Source: Bacteroidales bacterium
GTDB lineage: Bacteria; Bacteroidota; Bacteroidia; Bacteroidales; UBA932
DNA: 46,816 bases
Direction: 5' to 3'
Assembly (NCBI GenBank): GCA_016295245.1
Contig: JAEDLO010000005.1
Coordinates: 1-46,816, forward strand
The translations under genes were made by a program, and so were the position numbers. Of this stretch, positions 15,459 to 25,663 are shown piece by piece. Within the stretch, counting starts at the first letter, position 1; the number at the start of each line of letters is the position of its first letter. The notes beneath the pieces were generated by a model, which was given only the letters and a program-made list of their open reading frames with translations, was not told the DNA's origin and made no database searches.

Positions 15459-16978
15459 AGATGGACAAGAGCGCAGTCATTATAGGAGGCGGACTCGGAG
15501 GGCTTTTCACCGCAGCCATCCTTGTCAAGGAAGGCCTGAAAGTCAGCGTGATAGAAAAGAACCCGACCTGCGGAGGAGGACTCCAGAGCTTCACGCGAAT
15601 GGGCGAAATCTTCGACACGGGAATGCACGTCGTGGGCGGGATGCGCGAAGGCGGCAACATCTACAGGCTCTGCCACTATCTGGGCATCGCCGACAAGGTT
15701 CACCTGCGCCACGTGGACGAGTTCCCTTCGGACGTAATCTATATCGCTGACGAGAAGAAGCGGTACTACACCGCCCGCGGCAAAGAAGCCTTTGTGGACA
15801 GCTTCGCCAAAGACTTCCCCGACCAGAGGGAAAACCTCAAAGCCTATGTCGATGCCCTCTACGCGATGGTGGATGAGCTGGATATGTTCTACCTCCGCCC
15901 TGCCAAGAGCTGGATCACGATGCACAGCGATAACTTTCTTATCAGCGTCAACGACTTCATTGACAAATACATAAGCGACCCGAAGCTCGCCCTGGTCCTG
16001 GCGTATATGAACCCTTTGTACGGAGGTGTGAAGGACAAGACCCCGGCCTACATCCACGCTCTTGTCAACGTGCTGTACATCAACGGAGCAAGCCGCTTCG
16101 AGGGAGGCAGCCAAGCCTTTGCCAACACCCTGAAGGAGTACATAGAGGATAAAGGGGGCGAGGTCATACTCAATGACGGGGTCAGCCTGATTGCCACTGA
16201 GGACAAGCTCATCAGCTATGTCCAGACCCGCTCGGGCCGCCGCCTGAGTGCCGACTACTACATCAGCGCCATCCACCCTTGCAGCCTCCTGAAGCTCTTT
16301 GACGACCCTGGCGTCCTGCCTAAAGCCTACCGCAGCCGCCTGGATTCCCTTCCGAACACCGGATCCGCCTTCACCCTCAACATCAAACTCAAGAGGGGCA
16401 GCTTCAAATACATCAACCACTCCTGCTATTACATTTACAGCACTTCGAGCATCTGGCACTTCTACTCTCCGGAAATCGAATGGCCGCAGGGCTTCCTCTA
16501 TATGACCCCGCCGGACAGAAACCAGGGCGAATATGCAAGCAAGATTATCATCACCGCTCCTATGAGCTGGGATAAGGTCAGGCGCTGGGAAGACAGCAGC
16601 CTCGGCCACAGGAGCGCCGAATATGAGGCCTGGAAGAAAGAATGCGCCGAGAAGCTGCTGGACAAAATGGAAGAAATCTATCCCGGCTTCCGGGAAAACT
16701 GCGTTGAAGGCATCAACACGGCCTCGCCCCTTACAATTCGCGACTGGTACGGGACCAAGGAGGGGTCAATGTGCGGATTCTCAAAGGACTGCAACAACAT
16801 CACCCTATCCCAGGTGCCAATAGTGACCAAGGTAAAAAACCTGCTGCTCACCGGCCAGAACTGCAATGTCCACGGCTTCTGCGGAGTACCGCTGACTGCC
16901 ATCAACACCTGTGAGGCCATCCTGGGCCTCAACTATGTGATCAACGCCATAACCGAAAGCGAAAAGAATGGACAATAA
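15449..16978 (+). CDS. CrtI/retinol-saturase-like FAD oxidoreductase 2
   Basis: A 509-residue paralogue of the preceding gene with the same layout: GGGLGG near the N-terminus, CGGGLQSFTRMGEIFDTGMH, and a C-terminal LLLTGQNCNVHGFCG. The two are clearly related but well diverged, which suggests an old tandem duplication with separate or heterodimeric functions. The start may be 15449 or the second Met at 15461; an open frame beginning at 15191 is a shadow inside the first copy. The last 11 bases overlap the next gene. Confidence 0.87.
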   Translation: MQIEMDKSAVIIGGGLGGLFTAAILVKEGLKVSVIEKNPTCGGGLQSFTRMGEIFDTGMHVVGGMREGGNIYRLCHYLGIADKVHLRHVDEFPSDVIYIADEKKRYYTARGKEAFVDSFAKDFPDQRENLKAYVDALYAMVDELDMFYLRPAKSWITMHSDNFLISVNDFIDKYISDPKLALVLAYMNPLYGGVKDKTPAYIHALVNVLYINGASRFEGGSQAFANTLKEYIEDKGGEVILNDGVSLIATEDKLISYVQTRSGRRLSADYYISAIHPCSLLKLFDDPGVLPKAYRSRLDSLPNTGSAFTLNIKLKRGSFKYINHSCYYIYSTSSIWHFYSPEIEWPQGFLYMTPPDRNQGEYASKIIITAPMSWDKVRRWEDSSLGHRSAEYEAWKKECAEKLLDKMEEIYPGFRENCVEGINTASPLTIRDWYGTKEGSMCGFSKDCNNITLSQVPIVTKVKNLLLTGQNCNVHGFCGVPLTAINTCEAILGLNYVINAITESEKNGQ

Positions 16979-18122
16979 GTTTGACGACATAAGACCTTAC
17001 TACGATTCAGAAATCCCCGAGGCGATGCAACGCATAGCCGAAGACCCCCTTTTCCCCATCCTCTCCTCCTATGTATTCCCGGAAAAGACAAGCTCAGAGG
17101 TGGCGGAAATGGTCAGGAAAATCAAGACCATAAGGGAGTTCCAGCTGGAGATAATGAACCCCGCCAACAAGGCCATCTGCCGCAACTCCATAAGCAAGCT
17201 GAGCTACAGCGGCTTCGAAAACATCGATCCCGGCAAGGCCTACATCTACCTGTCGAACCACAGGGACATCATGCTGGATGCCGCCCTGCTCCAGACCATC
17301 CTCATCGACAATGGCCTGGAGACCACGGAGATAACCTTCGGAGCCAACCTTATGCAAGGCCAGCTGGTCATCGACGTGGGCAAGTCCAACAAGATGTTCA
17401 AGGTGGAGAGACCGGGAGGCAATATGAGGGATTTCTTCAGGGCTTCGGTCCACCTTTCGGACTATATGAGGACCTGCATCACGCAAAGAAAGGAGTCGAT
17501 GTGGATAGCCCAGCGCAACGGCCGCACCAAGGACGGCGTGGACCGCACCGACCAGGGCATCATCAATATGTTCAGGATGAGCGCCCCGAAGGATATGTCC
17601 AAGACCGGGTCTGTAGCCGAACTGCACCTGCTGCCCGTAGCCATATCCTACGAATGGGAGCCTTGTGACATCGCCAAGGTTCTGGAGCTTTACACCCGCA
17701 GTCTGGGGCCATACACCAAGAAACCGGGCGAAGACCTGACCAGCATCATCACCGGCATCACAGCTTACAAGGGCAGGGTTCACATCCACTTCTGCCCCGA
17801 AATCACTGCCGATGATCTCGAACCTTACGAGTCTCTCTCTTCAGCCGAGTTCAACCGCCAGACGGCCGCCCTCGCGGACAGCCGCATCTGCCCTGAATAC
17901 CGCCTGTGGCCGAACAACTACATAGCCCACGACCTGCTTCACGGCAGCCGCGCCCACTCTGAGTTCTATACGCCGGAAGAAGAGGCGGCCCTGCTCAAGC
18001 ATATGGACAAGCTCGAAGAATACGGCGATGTCTGCGACCTTGACAGCCTCAGGAGCATAATGTTGGGCATCTACGCCGGTCCTGTGGACAGCAAGGAACT
18101 TTTCAGCAAGGACAAACAATGA
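16968..18122 (+). CDS. PlsC-like glycerolipid acyltransferase
   Basis: A 384-residue acyltransferase. The block YIYLSNHRDIMLDAALL (His98) corresponds to the catalytic HX4D box, but the spacing to an Asp is unusual (Asp100 or Asp104, not at +5). AQRNGRTKDG resembles the later substrate-binding motif. It looks like the PlsB/PlsC-type proteins widespread in Bacteroidota and lacks obvious membrane helices. It is the third acyltransferase module in the cluster. It may acylate glycerol phosphate or a lysolipid with the cluster product. It contains one of the only two CATG tetramers found in the window (17270). Confidence 0.78.
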   Translation: MDNKFDDIRPYYDSEIPEAMQRIAEDPLFPILSSYVFPEKTSSEVAEMVRKIKTIREFQLEIMNPANKAICRNSISKLSYSGFENIDPGKAYIYLSNHRDIMLDAALLQTILIDNGLETTEITFGANLMQGQLVIDVGKSNKMFKVERPGGNMRDFFRASVHLSDYMRTCITQRKESMWIAQRNGRTKDGVDRTDQGIINMFRMSAPKDMSKTGSVAELHLLPVAISYEWEPCDIAKVLELYTRSLGPYTKKPGEDLTSIITGITAYKGRVHIHFCPEITADDLEPYESLSSAEFNRQTAALADSRICPEYRLWPNNYIAHDLLHGSRAHSEFYTPEEEAALLKHMDKLEEYGDVCDLDSLRSIMLGIYAGPVDSKELFSKDKQ

Positions 18123-20890
18123 AATTTGCAAGCAGAATATACGATTTCTTCTCGGGCCACAAGACCCTGATGGGCCTTCTGATGGTGGCTATGACAGCCA
18201 TACTCGTCTGCCTGGTCCTGAGGCTCAGGTTCAGCGAGAACATCAGCGACTTCCTGCCTCTGGACAAGCAGGAGCAGGAGGCTATGGACGTGTACCAGAA
18301 CATCTCCGGAGCCGGCCGCCTCTACATCCTGTTCAACAACCCCGGCGACGCCGACCTGACAGTCAGCGCCATCCAGTTCTTCGAGGACAAGGTCTATGAG
18401 AGGGACAGTCTCGGCTGGTGCTCCGACCTGACGATGCAGATTGATATGTCGCAGATTACGGAGGTTTCAGATTTCGTATATGCCAATATGCCGTATTTCC
18501 TTGACACTGAGGACTATGCAAGAATGGACAGCCTTCTTGCCCAAGCTTCATACCTAAAGGAAAGGCTTCAGGCCGACAGGCAGCTGCTGATGTTCCCGAC
18601 AGGCCCTATGGTGTCGAAGACCATAGCCTGCGACCCCCTCGGCCTCTTCGCGCCCGTGATGCAGGAGCTCCAGAAATCCAACCCCGGCGTGGGCTTCGAG
18701 CTGTACGACTCCTACATCTTCACCCCCGATATGAGCCGCGCGGTCGGGATGATGACCTCACCCTTCGGCAGCAGCGAAACTGCCGGCAACAGCCGCCTGC
18801 TGGCCCTTCTGGGCGGAGTCATCTCCGAGATGGAAGATGCCTTCCCCGGAGTGACGGCCGAGTTGGTCGGCGGCCCCGAGATCGCCGTCGGCAACTCCTC
18901 CCGCATCAAGAAAGACAGCATCCTTGCCATCAGCCTTTCGGTGCTGCTCATCATCCTGCTGGTAAGCTTCTCCATCGGCTCGCTGCGCAATGTCCTGCTC
19001 ATCTTCCTGTCGATAGGCTGGGGCTGGCTCTTCGCAATGGCGGGCATCTCGATTTTCAGCGGCAGTGTCTCCATCATTGTGATAGGCATCTCCAGCGTCA
19101 TACTCGGCATAGCGGTCAACTACCCGCTCCACCTCATCGTCCACTGTTCGCACAACCCCGACATCAAGCAGACGCTCAGGGAGATAGCAGGCCCGCTGGT
19201 CATCGGCAACATCACCACCGTAGGCGCCTTCCTGTCGCTGGTTCCCCTGAAGGCGGCAGCCCTGCGCGACCTTGGAATCTTCGCCTCCCTGCTGCTCGTC
19301 GGCACCATCATCTTCGTGCTCAGCTGCCTGCCGCAGCTGGTGGAAATCAAGAAGCACAAGCCCAAGGGCAGCAAGCTGCTTGACCGCATCGCCGCGCTCG
19401 AACCCGACAAGTCCCGCGCGGTCATAGCGACAATGACCCTGCTGACCCTCGTACTCGCCTATTTCTGCCCCAAGACGGAGTTCGACTCCAATATGGCCAA
19501 CATCAACTATATGACGGAGCGCCAAAGGGCGGATATGGAATACTTCCAGGGTCTGCTCAGCCGCAGCGGTGACCCGCGCCTGCGCAGTGTCTACGTTCTC
19601 AGCACAGGGGCGGACTTCGACGAGGCACTGAGCGAAAACAGGCGCATCCGGCCGCTGGTGGACAGCCTCTGCGCGGTCGGGAAGGTCAAGTCTGCCACTG
19701 GCGTGAGCCCTTTCCTCGCCCCGAAGGCGGAGCAAGAGCGCAGGCTGGGCCTCTGGAGGGACTTCGTATCGCGCCACTCTGACATCCTCGGCAAGGAGCT
19801 TGAACGCAGCGCGAAAGAATGCGGCTTCAGCTCCCGCGCATTCGCGCCTTTCCGCGCCCTTGTGGACGGGGCGGAGAGCTTCGAGCCTAAGGATATGGAC
19901 TACTTCAGCACCCTGACAAGCCTGATCCTCAGCGGCAACGTCACAGTCCTTGACAACGGAAGGCCATATGTCATAGATGTTCTCAACGTGGACCGGGACG
20001 ATTTGGAAAGCGTCAAGGAGTGCTTCGGCTCCTGCTTCGACGTGCAGAGTATGAACAGCGCGATGGCCAACAAGCTCAGTGACAACTTCAACTACATCGG
20101 CTGGGCCTGCTCGCTGATAGTCTTCTTCTTCCTCTGGTTCAGCTTCGGCAGCTTCGAACTCGCCCTGATTTCCTTCCTGCCTATGGCCCTGAGCTGGCTC
20201 TGGATTATGGGCATCATGGCCCTTCTGGGCATCAAGTTCAACATCGTAAACATCATCCTGGCGACCTTCATCTTCGGTCAGGGCGACGACTACACCATCT
20301 TTATGACCGAGGGTTGCCAGATGGAATACGCCCGCCGCAAGAGCATCCTCGCCTCTTACAAAAACAGCATACTCCAGTCCGCCCTGATAATGTTCGTGGG
20401 CATAGGCACGCTGATTGTCGCCAAGCACCCTGCGATGCGCTCACTGGCAGAAGTGACCATCACCGGAATGCTCTGCGTCGTGCTGATGTCCTTCGTCATC
20501 CCGCCGCTGCTCTTCCGCTTCCTGACAACCAGCAAGGGCAGGACCCGCAGGTACCCGCTGACTCTCCGGAGCCTTATCTTCGGCGAGCCCAAGGACGCTG
20601 CCTCACAGGTGCTCGGGCGCTATATCTACAAGGGCAAGGAGCTTAGCCGCGCCGTCAGGAAGAGCCTGCGCAGCGTAGAGGGCGAATGTGCCGGACTACC
20701 GGCTGAAGGCCCGTTGCGCCTCAAGGACGAATCCTACGGAGAAAAGGCCCTGTACATAGCTCTCACCCACCCTCGGCTCCAGGTCACAGCCGAGATCGAG
20801 GACGAAGAAAAGAGAACAATAGCCAGAATAGCGGCAGAAGATTTCGTGGAGAATCTTAACTTTGTGGACCCAACAACAACTGCAGAATGA
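18119..20890 (+). CDS. MMPL/RND-family exporter (ApeM-like)
   Basis: A 923-residue inner-membrane transporter with the duplicated RND-like plan: one N-terminal helix (about 15-35), a large periplasmic loop, five helices (about 260-410), a second helix and loop, then five more helices (about 655-805) and a soluble tail. The GQGDDYTIF segment in the second half matches the proton-relay GxxxDY region of MMPL proteins. MMPL exporters in aryl polyene clusters are believed to export the pigment-lipid. It overlaps the upstream acyltransferase and the downstream ACP by four bases each. It contains the other CATG tetramer (20215). Confidence 0.88.
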   Translation: MKFASRIYDFFSGHKTLMGLLMVAMTAILVCLVLRLRFSENISDFLPLDKQEQEAMDVYQNISGAGRLYILFNNPGDADLTVSAIQFFEDKVYERDSLGWCSDLTMQIDMSQITEVSDFVYANMPYFLDTEDYARMDSLLAQASYLKERLQADRQLLMFPTGPMVSKTIACDPLGLFAPVMQELQKSNPGVGFELYDSYIFTPDMSRAVGMMTSPFGSSETAGNSRLLALLGGVISEMEDAFPGVTAELVGGPEIAVGNSSRIKKDSILAISLSVLLIILLVSFSIGSLRNVLLIFLSIGWGWLFAMAGISIFSGSVSIIVIGISSVILGIAVNYPLHLIVHCSHNPDIKQTLREIAGPLVIGNITTVGAFLSLVPLKAAALRDLGIFASLLLVGTIIFVLSCLPQLVEIKKHKPKGSKLLDRIAALEPDKSRAVIATMTLLTLVLAYFCPKTEFDSNMANINYMTERQRADMEYFQGLLSRSGDPRLRSVYVLSTGADFDEALSENRRIRPLVDSLCAVGKVKSATGVSPFLAPKAEQERRLGLWRDFVSRHSDILGKELERSAKECGFSSRAFAPFRALVDGAESFEPKDMDYFSTLTSLILSGNVTVLDNGRPYVIDVLNVDRDDLESVKECFGSCFDVQSMNSAMANKLSDNFNYIGWACSLIVFFFLWFSFGSFELALISFLPMALSWLWIMGIMALLGIKFNIVNIILATFIFGQGDDYTIFMTEGCQMEYARRKSILASYKNSILQSALIMFVGIGTLIVAKHPAMRSLAEVTITGMLCVVLMSFVIPPLLFRFLTTSKGRTRRYPLTLRSLIFGEPKDAASQVLGRYIYKGKELSRAVRKSLRSVEGECAGLPAEGPLRLKDESYGEKALYIALTHPRLQVTAEIEDEEKRTIARIAAEDFVENLNFVDPTTTAE

Positions 20891-21114
20891 AACAGCATAT
20901 ACTCGACATCCTCTCCGATGCGCTCCCGGCAGTGAACTTCGCATCGGACTTCCTCTTCAGCGAACTGGATTCGCTGGGGATAGCAACCATCCTCGCCATC
21001 CTGATGGACGAATACAAAATCAGCCTCGACGCCTTCGACGTGACCCCGAAGAATTTCAAGAATCTCGACTCTCTCGTCGCTATGGTCCGGGCAAAACTCA
21101 ACGAAAAGGCTTAG
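20887..21114 (+). CDS. Acyl carrier protein (ACP3)
   Basis: A 75-residue ACP-like protein with Ser29 in SELDSLGIATI as the carrier site. It is more divergent than the other two ACPs and has no acidic DSLD sequence. It lies immediately upstream of the adenylating ligase, so it is the likely acceptor of the activated starter or free acid. Confidence 0.85.
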   Translation: MKQHILDILSDALPAVNFASDFLFSELDSLGIATILAILMDEYKISLDAFDVTPKNFKNLDSLVAMVRAKLNEKA

Positions 21115-21118
21115 GCAT

Positions 21119-22438
21119 ATGACACAGGAAGAATGCATACGCCTTCACGCGCAGAACACCCCCGACAAGGCAGCCGTCGTCTGCGCGCAAGACACCCTCA
21201 CTTACGGTCAGCTCTGGACGAAGATTGAAGAGCGCAGTGCCCGACTCGCCGCCGGCGGACTCAAGCCCGGCCGGCCTTATGTCTTCATCAACAACCAGGA
21301 TGCCGACTTCATCGTCACCTATTGCGCCGTCCACCATCTCGGAGCGATTGCAGTGCCGCTTGAAAAGCAGTGTCCGCAAGCGAGGTTCGATGCCGTCAGG
21401 AACGAAGTCGAAGCCTGCACTTTCGCCGAAGACATCTGCGACATCCTCTATACCACCGGCACCACGGGCAAATCCAAGGGCGTGATGCTCTCACGAACCT
21501 GCCTGGAGGCCTGCGCCGACAACTTCATCTGCGACCTTAAGTTCAGCCCCGAGCTGCTCTTCATCATCAGCGGTCCGCTCAACCACATCGCCTCCCTGTT
21601 CAAGATGCACCCTGTCCTGACCATAGGCGGCACGGTCTGCGTGCTGGACGGCCTTAAGGATATGAACGCCTTCTTCGAGGTGTTCGAGCTTCCGTTCACC
21701 AAGTTCGCGACCTTTATGGTGCCTGCGAGCCTGCGCCTGCTGATGCAGTTCTCCTACGAGAGGCTCTGCTCCCTTGCGGACAAGATTGACTTCATCGAGA
21801 CCGGCGCGGCCCCTATTTCCCACGCCGATATGAAGATGCTCGCCGAAGCCCTGCCCCACTCCCGCCTGTACAACACCCTTGGCGGCACGGAGATAGGCTG
21901 CGTGGCGACATATGACTTCAACGACGGCAAGTATATGGAAGGCTGCATAGGCCGCCCTATGAAGAACGCCAGCGTGGAAATCGACCCTGACGGCAACATC
22001 ATCGTTTCCGGCCGCACGATAATGAGCGGCTATGTCAACGACCCGGAGGCGACCGCCGCCACCCTCAGGGACGGCCGCATCTACGGCTCCGACCTGGGCT
22101 ACCTGGATGAGGACGGTCTTATCCACCTGCGCGGACGCAGGGACGATGTGATCAATGTCGGGGGCTTCAAGGTGGACCCTGTGGAGGTGGAGAACGCGGC
22201 GCTCAGTCACCCTGACGTCAAGGATTGCATCTGCATCGCGGCCACGCACCCGGTCATCGGCCCCGTCCTCAAGCTGCTCGTCGTCCTCGCGGACGGGGCC
22301 GCGATGGACAAGAGGTCCATCGCAGTCCACATCAAGGCCCGCCTGGAATCCCACAAAGTCCCGACTTATTACGAAGCCGTCGAAGCCATTCAACGCACCT
22401 TCAACGGCAAACTTGACAGAAAATTTTACAGAAAATAG
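21119..22438 (+). CDS. ANL-family acyl/aryl-ACP ligase (ApeH-like)
   Basis: A 439-residue adenylate-forming ligase. The phosphate loop YTTGTTGKSKG is at 111-121, NTLGGTEIG corresponds to motif A5, GDLGYLDEDG-type residues to A7 (here SDLGYLDEDG), and the catalytic Lys431 is in FNGKLDRKF at the C-terminus. It is shorter than the usual 500 or more residues: about 60 residues seem missing between GAIAVPLEKQ and the phosphate loop. It would activate a carboxylic acid with ATP and load it onto an ACP, probably ACP3. In other APE clusters the acid is aromatic. No gene for making such an acid is seen here. Confidence 0.87.
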   Translation: MTQEECIRLHAQNTPDKAAVVCAQDTLTYGQLWTKIEERSARLAAGGLKPGRPYVFINNQDADFIVTYCAVHHLGAIAVPLEKQCPQARFDAVRNEVEACTFAEDICDILYTTGTTGKSKGVMLSRTCLEACADNFICDLKFSPELLFIISGPLNHIASLFKMHPVLTIGGTVCVLDGLKDMNAFFEVFELPFTKFATFMVPASLRLLMQFSYERLCSLADKIDFIETGAAPISHADMKMLAEALPHSRLYNTLGGTEIGCVATYDFNDGKYMEGCIGRPMKNASVEIDPDGNIIVSGRTIMSGYVNDPEATAATLRDGRIYGSDLGYLDEDGLIHLRGRRDDVINVGGFKVDPVEVENAALSHPDVKDCICIAATHPVIGPVLKLLVVLADGAAMDKRSIAVHIKARLESHKVPTYYEAVEAIQRTFNGKLDRKFYRK

Positions 22439-22444
22439 AGTGTA

Positions 22445-23379
22445 ATGCGTGAGTTCGTCCGTGCTGTCCTTATCCTGGCGATATCTGTCCTGCCCCTACA
22501 GGCCAGGGCCGAAAAGGCCGTGAGTCTGAGCGCGACCGAAAAGGTCAGGCTCTGGGAAGGCACGAGCGTCCATAGCAAAGACGTCACCCTCGAAACCTTT
22601 CTTCCCGAGCAGGGCAAAAGTGGGGTGGGAGTGATTATCTGCCCCGGAGGCAGCTACTGCTGGCACGATTACGAAACTGAAGGGAGGCGGGTAGCCAAGT
22701 GGCTCAACGACAACGGCATAGCCGCCTTCCTGCTGAAATACAGGGTGCTGGGCAAGTATCAGTTCGCTATGTTCACCCGCCTCTTTTTCCCGGGCCATCA
22801 GCATCCCGATATGATCAGCGACCTGCAGCGCGCCATCCAGTATGTCAGGGAGAACTCCGAGCGCTTCGGCATCCGCACGCTCGGGGCGATGGGCTTCTCT
22901 GCGGGAGGCCATCTGGTGATGTGCGCAGCAGAGTTCGCCGACACTGACTTCCCGGCGCTGAGCGGCATCAGCAGCAGCCAGAGCCGCAGACTCGACTTCG
23001 TGGCCCCAATCTACCCCGTAGTCACAATGAAGCCGCCCTATGTCCACAAGCGCTCACGCAGGGCCCTGCTGGGCGAATACCGCATCCACAGCAAAGTCCT
23101 TCAGGACTCGCTCTCACTCGAAGACCACGTCCCTGCAAATTGCCCTCCTGTCTTCCTTGTCAACTGTACCGACGACCCCGTCGTGAAATACCAGAACTCC
23201 GTCCTGCTGGACTCTGCCCTGACCGTGCGGGGAGTCAATCACAAATACATACGCTACGAAAACGGCGGCCACGGCTTCGGGGCCTCCGACACCAAGGGCA
23301 GCGAACTGGCCCGGGGATGGAAAAAAGAATTCCTCCTCTGGCTGGAGGAGGAATTGAAAGTCCTTGAAAAATCTCAGTA

Positions 23380-23383
<4 letters not shown>
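22445..23383 (+). CDS. Secreted alpha/beta-hydrolase (acetylesterase-like)
   Basis: A 312-residue secreted or periplasmic hydrolase of the acetyl-xylan-esterase/BD-FAE type. A signal peptide (about 1-22, cleavage near ARA) is followed by the oxyanion HGG-like CPGGSY. The nucleophile is Ser152 (GFSAGGH), with Asp243 or Asp244 (CTDDP) and His276 (GGHGFG) completing the triad. It is the last gene of the run, 6 bases after the ligase, and its stop overlaps that of prfA tail to tail. It may deacylate the exported product or simply be a carbohydrate esterase captured at the end of the operon. Confidence 0.85.
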
Positions 23384-24471
<1,088 letters not shown>

Positions 24472-24480
24472 CTTTGGTAA

Positions 24481-25611
24481 TTAATCGATGTTCTTGATAT
24501 AGCAGCGGCGCCTCATAAACGGCTCGTGCTCATAGCTGTTCCAGATATTGACCGCGCTATTGGTCTCAATCTGCGGGTTGGAAATGGCCCAGCGGTTGCC
24601 GGCGGCCTTTGCCTTGTCTGCCATATTCTTGTAATAGAGGGCCGACACGCCCTTGTTCTGCCACTCAGGCACGGCGCCGTTGAGCATCAGGTCCGTCGTT
24701 TCATAATTGCGCATCGCCTTCAGAAGGTGATACCAGCCGAACGGGAAAAGCTTTCCTTTGGCCTTCTGGAGAGCCTTCGAGATGCTCGGGAAGGAAACGC
24801 CGAAAGCTACGATCTCGTCGTTCTCGTCCATCAGGATTGTGCTGACCTTGTCGGAGATGAAAGGCATACAGCTCTTTGCCTCCTCCTCGATCTCCTCGTC
24901 GGTGAAAGGCACGAAGTTATAGACGGCCTCGGCGAAGCTGTCGTTGTAAACCTTGAAGAACTTGCGCACCATCGCAGGGTCCTTCTTGAGGGTGTCGATG
25001 CTGCCCACGTGGAGATTGTACCTCTCCTGGATAATCTTCGCAACCCTCTCAGCCTTAGGAGGCACGCCGTGATTGGCAACCATCTTGTACTGTACCCAGT
25101 CGCACTCCTTGACAAAGCCCAACTGCTCCATCAGGTCGTTGTAGTAAGGGAAGTTGTAGAGACAGTTGAACGGAGGGATGTTTTCGTATCCCTCGCAGAG
25201 CATACCCTGCTTGCCGAGGGTGTTGTAGTAGAGTGGGCCGTGGATTTCGGTCATACCCTCCTCGCGTGCCCAGGCCTCGGCTGTTTCTATCAGCAGGCGG
25301 GCAACTTCGATATCGTTTATGGTATCGAACCAGCCGAACCTGATTCTCTTCTTGGAATAGCGCTCGTTGTAGCGCGGATTGATCATAGCGCAAATACGTC
25401 CGACCACCTTGTCGCCGCCCTCGAGCACCATCCACATCCTGCGCTTGCAGTAGCTCAGGGTGGAGACCTTGGTCAGGGAGTTCACCTGGTCCGAATGGAG
25501 GGCCGGGACATACTGCTTATTGTCCTTGTACAGGACATCAGGGAACTTGATGAAACGCATCAAGTTTTTCTTGTCCTCGGGGAGGACCTCCATTACTGTA
25601 TATCTTGACAT
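24481..25611 (-). CDS. GNAT-like acyltransferase, Bacteroidota-conserved
   Basis: A 376-residue soluble protein with two halves that resemble GNAT acyl-CoA N-acyltransferases (for example the VVGRICAMINPRYNER and EWQNKGVSALYYKNMA regions). It is a conserved Bacteroidota family with no known substrate. The start at 25611 (MSRYTV) is chosen over the in-frame TTG at 25623 because an exact promoter lies just upstream. It is co-transcribed with prfA. Confidence 0.7.
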   Translation of the reverse strand: MSRYTVMEVLPEDKKNLMRFIKFPDVLYKDNKQYVPALHSDQVNSLTKVSTLSYCKRRMWMVLEGGDKVVGRICAMINPRYNERYSKKRIRFGWFDTINDIEVARLLIETAEAWAREEGMTEIHGPLYYNTLGKQGMLCEGYENIPPFNCLYNFPYYNDLMEQLGFVKECDWVQYKMVANHGVPPKAERVAKIIQERYNLHVGSIDTLKKDPAMVRKFFKVYNDSFAEAVYNFVPFTDEEIEEEAKSCMPFISDKVSTILMDENDEIVAFGVSFPSISKALQKAKGKLFPFGWYHLLKAMRNYETTDLMLNGAVPEWQNKGVSALYYKNMADKAKAAGNRWAISNPQIETNSAVNIWNSYEHEPFMRRRCYIKNID

Positions 25612-25631
25612 ATTTTGCACCAAATAAAATA

Positions 25632-25662
25632 CAAATGTAAGAAATTAGCCTTTTCCTGCAAA
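25632..25662 (-). promoter_or_regulatory. Consensus promoter for GNAT-like gene and prfA
   Basis: TACATTTG (25632-25639, minus strand) with TTTG (25659-25662) exactly 19 bases upstream: a full Bacteroidota housekeeping promoter. It abuts the stop codon of mazG (stop ends at 25664). Confidence 0.85.
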
Positions 25663-25663
25663 A

